DNA of 64,000 nucleotides. Origin: Euglena gracilis. Lineage: Eukaryota > Euglenida > Euglenophyceae > Euglenales. The stretch spans positions 45,035,540 to 45,099,539 of the forward strand of contig CP154955.1 in the NCBI GenBank assembly GCA_039621445.1. Direction: 5' to 3'. Each line of letters starts with the position of its first letter. Positions within the stretch are counted from its first letter, which is position 1. The notes beneath the pieces were generated by a model. It did no database searches, had not been told where the DNA came from, and saw only the letters and a list, made by a program, of their open reading frames with translations. Shown here in pieces: positions 41,187-64,000 of the stretch. The position numbers were made by a program, and so were the translations under genes.

Positions 41187-44100
41187 CCTCCCCCCCCCCA
41201 GGTTGCTTAGGTCCAGGCAGAGCGCTGCTATGTACTGGCTCAGAGCCCTTTGGTCGCTGGTGGGTTTGTCGGTAGGGGCGGGTGCATATATTGCACATAT
41301 TTTTTGGCACACGATGATAATTTTTTTTGGAAAAAGTGAACAACACAGCTTGGGAATACAAAGGATTTTGTTTATATAGGGACCTCGAACCCTCAAACAG
41401 TTCAGAAACGGGATTCACCCCTCCCCAACGCCACTCAAATTGTTTTTTTTTAAAGAACAATAATCCCAGAATGCGTCACAGCTGTGTTTTTTTTATTGTG
41501 AATTTCTGTTCTCTCAATGCAGGGCTGACGTTGCTTAAACACCCATAATTTTTTGTTTCGAGTTTCGAAGTTCGTTCCGGTTTTCCTCCTCGTGTTCAGT
41601 TCAGTAATTTCTCCCCAGGCGATGTGGATGCTGCCTGGTTGTGGTCCCAGCAGTGCCATGTCCCTTATGTACAGTTGAACCCCGTGCAAGTAATTGCGCA
41701 CCCGTCATCCGTTGCTGCCGCGTTCCCTGCGAGTCAAAATCTGGGACGGACGCTTCCGACCTAAGTTGTGGACGTCCGCTCTCCCAGCCCCCTCCCCCCC
41801 CAGTTACACTTCCTCCGCCTCAGCATTCATCCTTTCCGATTCCCGACCCCGACGCCTGACTGATTTGCTGTATTCAGCCTCCGTGTGTGCTTTTCATGGC
41901 GTTCATTAGTCCTTGGAGCACAATCTCTTCAGTAATTGTCAGCCATGGCTAGTGTTATGATCAAATGCTGAAGACGAATTTTGGACCTATGAAATGATTG
42001 GACGTGACTTGGCGTGACTGAGTCTGGGACTCTGGATGACCATACATGCTTCTGCATAACAAGGGTGAAATACAAGTAAATTATTAGTTTTTGGCCCCGA
42101 CTCTCCCGGGAATTATGTGTTGTTTGCGGTTTTTTTTGGTGGTCGGAATGATACGAAAACCCCTGGACCAACCCCCCCAAACTGAAAAAACACCGACAAA
42201 AATAACCCCCCTTTCCTTTATGACAAATGCCAGCGCCAGGTGCTCTGGAGGCGGGTTGGCAGGTTTTTGCTTTCTTTCTGCAGCATGTTGTGGAGTTTTT
42301 TGAAGTTGGCTACAAAAAGAGTGAAAATGCACACGCGAGGAAAGCAATAGACAGTTCGAGAAGTCTGCCACTGGGGGCAGACTGTTTTGAAGGTGGTGCC
42401 GACCCCACCCCGGGGGGGGGGGGGGGTGCCTGCCTGGGCAGGCACTCCAAGGCACTCCCGATCCGACCCCCCCCCCCGGGGGGGGGGGGTAGGGCACACG
42501 GCCAAAAGTGCCCTAGCACAGACCCCGGCGCCGAAGGCACCGAGGAGCCCTATTTTCAAAGGAATGTGCCTGGGCCGAAATCCGACCCCCCCCCCAGGGC
42601 GGGGGTAGTGCCTGCCTGGGCAGGCACCCCAAGACCCTCCGGACCCCCCTACCCCCCGGGGTTGGAAAAAAAACAGCCTGAAACTGGGGGTTGATGAGGG
42701 GGATACAGGGGGAATTGCCACCAGTTACTAGTTGAGCTTTGTTGGCAAGTTGTCCATCAATTCCCCACTTATGTTCAAAGCTCCGTGACAGCCACACACA
42801 CATCAACCATTATAATGGTTGCTTTTCGCAATTGAGAACACCAATCAAAATTAGTTTTCATTTTGAAGATTTGGCAACAGGGGTTTCTGAGACAAGAGAA
42901 GAATGGGAACGGCAGTTTTTGCCTTTCCCATTCCCATTTGCCACACCGAAAGGGCCTTGACTAGCCCTCCCCAAAGGGTGCTGTCCCAGAGGGTGCCCCG
43001 TAGGTAGTGGAGCCATTTACAAGAGCGGTCGGGGACGAGGGCTGGCAGGATCGCCTCCCTGACGATGCCCCACCTGCCAGCCTGGGGCGAAACCGCAACA
43101 CAGACTGACAACACACACGCACCACACCGACTGACAACACATTTCCCCCACAAGCACACACTCTCGGGTGGGCAAGGAGTTTCCCCCAATGCATTCCCCC
43201 AGCAACACCGATTCAGAAGAAATGAACGGGAGCGGGAGAAGAGCAGCGTGTGGAGGTGTTGTGCTCAAAGTGGTGGTGTTGTAAGGTATGTCTGAGGAGG
43301 CCAAATGAATGTCAGTGTATTGCATTACATGGCCCCCTGAACACAGTGATTTTCAAGTCAACAGGCATGTACATTTTCAGCCAATGAACTGTGCCTCATT
43401 TTCGGACAAGAATGCTGGGGGTGGAAGGGCACTTTTAAACTCAGCTTTTTTGGGATAAAACCCTGGAATTGTTGTTTATTTTTGTTTCAGGGACTTAGAA
43501 ATGGTTTTTCACAGGCTCAATTGCCGACGCCCAAATCTGAGTACACATGCTGGTCTTTTAATTATGTTCAATTTCCACAATCTCGCATTTAAGGATTTTC
43601 AAACTGCAAGTGCCGCACCTTCTAAATGGTGAGTGTGTTCAGTTGCACAGGTGATTGTTGTGCGCAGATGCGCAAACCGACCAAACAGACCGTTTTCGCA
43701 TGTGCACAAACCAACCCATTTGTACAATTTTACAAACACATCAATTGCAACTGGCACACATGGCCATTTTCACAGTTACACAAATGGCGCACACCAACCA
43801 TTTGTGCATTTGCCCAAACCGACAACCAATTTCTCACACAGCCAAGGTTCAGGGTGTTGTTTCAGTTTTAGGCACACCTCCCCAAATCGTTCAGTCAACA
43901 TCCAAAGTTAATGAGATAACCATTGGAGGGTGCCAAACACACATGCTGGGTGGTGTGCATACCACATGCTGTGGTGACACAAAGAGCAGGTGTCACTGGG
44001 CAAGTCGGATGCCTAAGCCAAAGTCGCTGCTTCCATCTTCGCGCCCTGGGGCAACCCATTACATCCTGCTTGCATTTTTGGGTTTCTGGGGGTCAGGTCT

Positions 44101-45574
44101 TGGGGCTTTCGTAAAACATGTCGATGTTCGCATTTGCCACCTCCAAATAAAGTTTAAGTGTGAGATGCGCCGCCTAAGTGTGAGCTGTGAGCTGGCCAAG
44201 GGTGCAGACTTCCAAACTTACTTTGAAGATCAACCCGCCACGGCCATGGCGAGGCACTTTTGCCTGATGACCCCTCAGAAACAAGCCCAGTGCTAATGGT
44301 GCCAGCTCCCCCCCCTGGGGGATGCACTGCAGCTGGTCCAGGATTCGGTGTGCATTCTGGTGGACATCCTGTTATGGGTAGGTCTGCTAGCAACCCACAG
44401 GTGGTAATTTCTACCAGCTAGGCTCTTTTTCCTCTTTAGAAAACGGCCCCTCCTGGAGGAAATTTGGTATGTCCCAAGCCAATGCCCGAAACCATCTCCA
44501 TGTCCAATCCGCCTTCCGCAGAGTCCCTGTGCAACTGGTTGCCTGGAAACAACCGTGCATTTGGGCCACACATTGCTGTGGAGCATACTCTTTACTGCGT
44601 TCCCCCCTCCTCTCAGCAGTTATTCTCTGTCCCCACACGCCAACAACAGCCCTGCAGCGCTCAAATGTGAGCCGCTGGATGGGGCTACTGGTCGCGACCG
44701 CAGCTGCCATGCTACACTCCTGCCCATGATCCACGTCCCCTTGAGGCCACCGCTACCCGACTTCCAGGTGCCCCCCAACCATTTGGCTTTGGACTTCAGT
44801 CTTTTGATGGTGTGCTGTGTAGTCTTCAATTAATCCTCGTCCTGAATCCCCAAACCCGTGCTGTTTGTCAAGAAGCTCGATGCCAGATCCTCATCCCTCT
44901 CCCTGAGCTCCAACCATAAGCAACCTGCCCCGGACAGATATGGACCTTTACCGGATGTGTACGGATGTGTACAATATTTAACAATATTCATTGCATTGTG
45001 CGTAAGAATATGTTGCACAAGGTTGTGTCTGTAAGTATGTGTACATTAACATGTGTTTATTTAAGCGTGTGCCCAATGCTTCCAAACATTCCAACTCCCC
45101 CAAACAGATGAATTTTTTCATGTGATTTTTGGGTCTCATGAATGCCAAAATGTCAGCAATCTCATCATTTTTGTGCTGTAATTGTTAAGGAAAGGGTTCG
45201 CACCGTCAGGGGGGAGGGGCTTAGGTTGGGGGTTCCTTTTTTGGGGGATTTTTGCTCAGTCGGCCAAGGGTTTAACTTTTCAGGGTCCTATTTTTCCTCA
45301 TTCTTATTTCTTCTTATTCTTATTTTTTAGAAGGTTGGACCAACTTTTGAAGAAACACCTTTGGTGTTTTTGGGAACCCTAAAAATGCTGTTTTTTGGAG
45401 GTCAGGTCCCCCAAGAAAAAAATTAAAATCAGACTTTTACAGGATGTTTCCAGCAACCGGTCCAAGAATAAGGTCTGAACACTTTCCCCCGGGGCGTTAT
45501 GGATGGACTGTGCGATTCCGTCCCCCCAGATTGCACCACCACCACCACTTTGGTGTGTCCCCCCCCCAATCCAG
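41187..45574. other. Region between gene C and gene D, no supported gene
   Basis: A weak exon-like stretch at about 41622-41694 (VDAAWLWSQQCHVPYVQLNP), the hairpin repeat above, and unique sequence at 43.0-45.5 kb. A promoter for gene D would be expected here, but no motif could be singled out. Confidence 0.35.
42392..42680 (+). repeat. ~290-bp GGCGCC-hairpin repeat, second copy
   Basis: Same order of motifs as 39484-39767; the hairpin (42524-42540) carries mismatches. Confidence 0.8.
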
Positions 45575-61223
<15,649 letters not shown>

Positions 61224-63167
61224 CCCGGCCCCCGGTTGGCCCCGCCTCGCTGTCTGCCTGTCCAACTGCGAGGGCCCGTTGGGCCGCCCCTACTGCACCG
61301 CGGGGGGCTGCTGTGGGACCTCGGAGAGGCACAGAGTGCCCCCCTGAGCCTCTCTGTGTGCGTGTGTGTGGATTGCCTTGAACCCTTATTCGTGGTGGCA
61401 GCAACCCCATGACATACGGAGGGCTAACCAATCGCCACCGCACCATCCCAGCTGTCTCAGCAGGAAGTACCGTTGGCATTCTCGCAGATGCCCCCTCCAA
61501 ATGCTTAAAATTTTCTTTCTGAAATATAGCCAAGAAGGCAGCACGAAGCATGGCAAAACATTCACTGAAAAAAACAGAAATGCAGCAGCAGCAGCAGCAC
61601 ACCCACCATCCCAAAAGCAGGATTTGAGTTGCTGGGTGTCATACTTTCTCTGAGTGGAACAGCAGCCACAAAGAAAGTGCTTCCAGCGGTTTGTCACAAC
61701 AAAGCCAGCGGCGGATCAATGATTACAGCTGAGAAACAGATAGCGGCACACGATGATACAATGCGCTGCTTTCCGCTTCGGAAGGCATCTGCTGTCAACT
61801 GAGTGGGAAGGCGCCGGGCAAGCAATGGTGGGTTGGGGCACAAGGGCTTGGAGATAACAACCCCAATGAGAATTAACCCCTTGGGGTTTTCCACCACATG
61901 TTAGAAATTGGGGGGGTATGCATTTTGTGGTGTATGCCAGACCACGTGAATTCTGACAAGCCAATTTTTTTCTAATCCGTGGCAACTCAGGGTACCCCAC
62001 AGATGCACTTGACATCTGTGTGACCCTGCCCCCCGAGGTGGTTGGTGGGTTTTCAAGAGTGGGTGGGTGGGTTGGGGCCCCGGGATCCTCCCCTGGGTGG
62101 GGTGTGGCCCGGGAAAAAGTGTCCACCCCCCAGGGGGTCGCAAACCGAATCTATGGTCCCCCATACAAATGAACAGGTTTTGCACAAAAACGTAGCGTAA
62201 AAAGCGTAATGCACTTCATGAAATGGATCCAAAATGCTTCTTCGGGAATTCTGTTCCCCCTGTGTTGATTTGCAGTGCCACCGGATGCTTCATGTCAGCG
62301 GGCCCGACAGCGCAGCCTTTTCCTGAACAGAAGTTCGTGCTCCGTGGAGACGAGACCATGCTGCACACTGAAACAGCACTGATTGAACTTTATGAATTGT
62401 TGTCACAATGAATGCAATTGCATGCAACTGGGCAGCTGGGAACCTGGCCAGGATTGCACTTCGTTTGCTTTTGGTGTGCTGTTTTCCATTTTTTTTGGCT
62501 TTCTGTGCAAACCATTGCTTTGTTCATGCTTCTATGCATTTTTGGTTGAAAAAAGTGCAAATGAATGTTCAAAACATGCACCGTGAACATGAATTTTGAA
62601 GATTATTGTGGAAATAAATCTTTTTCTCCAGAAGGGTGGAATTTTTTCTTTCTGTGTTTTATACAATGGAAATGTGCAGAATCTGGAGGTCCTCGGGGAA
62701 TTTTGAGATTCTTCATTTCCCCGCAAAGAAACAGGGATGATTTGTGATACCTACCGATTACTCACACATGGTAAATCAAAAGCCACTGGTCAAATCCGGA
62801 GGGCAGGGGTTTTCTTGAGCTTTGGGGGACCCCCCCCCCCGGCCGGGGGTCCAGCCAGACAGCACTTGGCTTCTCACCTCCAATTTTGGCTGAAAAAAAT
62901 GCCATCCCAGCTTGGGTTTTTTGTCTATTTTTTTGGGTACCCGCTGGTTCTAATTGCCAGCCCCCTCCCTTGGATCCCCACCCCCCGGGAGCCAGCACCT
63001 TTATCCAGCCAGCCTGTCTAATCCTCTCCCAGGGTACTTAGGAAACTCTGCCAGGGTATTCGGCTTCACATACCCTGCTAAACCCCCCAACCGCACTCAA
63101 TCAGGTTGATTGGGCCGTCCACATCACGGTCGGCGGGAGAGAGGAAAGGGCTGCCCGCACCGCCACC
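61224..63167. other. Downstream of gene D, no supported gene
   Basis: Mostly unique sequence with an interspersed C-run repeat at about 62820-63060 (gggtacccgctggttc, gtacttaggaaactc) related to 600-790. Confidence 0.4.
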
Positions 63168-63259
63168 CCGCAGCCGCGCCACCACCAAGCGGCGGAGGGT
63201 AGATGGTGATGGCCGGGGCGATGGAGCACTCTGTCTCAATGGTGGGCCGGATGTCTGTG
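63168..63259 (-). CDS. Isolated minus-strand exon candidate
   Basis: On the minus strand a good acceptor, ttcctcctccgcag, is followed by TDIRPTIETECSIAPAITIY then PPPLGGGAAA and a gtggcg donor. Codon third positions are mostly G/C, like the other exons. No second exon of this gene was found; the + strand also has open frames here. Confidence 0.3.
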
Positions 63260-63361
63260 CTGCGGAGGAGGAAGCGTTATCTCGCACCGAAGCAGAACAG
63301 GGAGCCACCCCAGCCCTGCATGTTCTGTCTTGTCGCCCACACACATGCGCGGGCGCATATG

Positions 63362-63950
<589 letters not shown>

Positions 63951-64000
63951 ACAGCAGCGGGGAGCACCACTATGCAAGTATGGTAGGGGGTGTGCCGGCT

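Noticed and set aside
44464-44833. Overlapping + strand frames of 68-107 residues
   Set aside because: No acceptor/donor pair with phase support and no similarity to other exons.

Overview
This window looks like intron-rich nuclear DNA from a eukaryote, most likely a unicellular alga or other protist. Coding sequence occurs only as short, very GC-rich exons (about 40-200 bp) bounded by AG acceptors and GT (occasionally GC) donors. The introns run from hundreds of bases to about 8 kb and are full of poly-C/poly-G runs, kilobase (CA)n/(GT)n arrays, fold-back elements and MITE-like repeats. No bacterial gene organisation, rRNA, tRNA or CRISPR was seen. The species cannot be fixed from sequence alone. 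Two GC-AG introns would fit a haptophyte-like alga, but that is a guess.

Layout. (1) About 1.6-15.8 kb (copy A), 16.8-24.4 kb (copy B) and 25.6-32.8 kb (5' half of copy C) are three tandem, same-strand copies of one multi-exon unit. The unit encodes a signal-peptide exon and a secreted, cysteine-rich, N-glycosylation-motif-rich module of at least seven further exons. Homologous exons keep the same order in all three copies. (2) In copy C only, the cysteine-rich exons run on with consistent splice phase into exons at 33.5-41.2 kb that read as an FAD-linked sugar-lactone oxidase (L-gulonolactone / D-arabinono-1,4-lactone oxidase type). Copy C is therefore probably a secreted fusion, and A and B are partial tandem duplicates lacking the oxidase. 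Copy B is damaged: a hAT-like MITE with an 8-bp target duplication sits inside one exon. Copy C has a 465-bp insertion inside another exon.

(3) About 41.2-45.5 kb shows no convincing exon and holds repeats. (4) About 45.6-61.2 kb is a second multi-exon + strand gene (D) of charged, coiled-coil-like and proline-rich segments, ending in an acidic C-terminus. Its splice phases agree over long stretches. I cannot name it. It has three pairs of neighbouring, similar exons. (5) The last 3 kb holds interspersed repeats, a possible minus-strand exon at 63.2 kb and a (CA)n array.

Exon boundaries were placed by eye from AG/GT signals, phase agreement and cross-copy comparison. Where phases did not agree, the entry says so. 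The very long HTHTHT/VCVCVC open frames are microsatellite translations, not genes.
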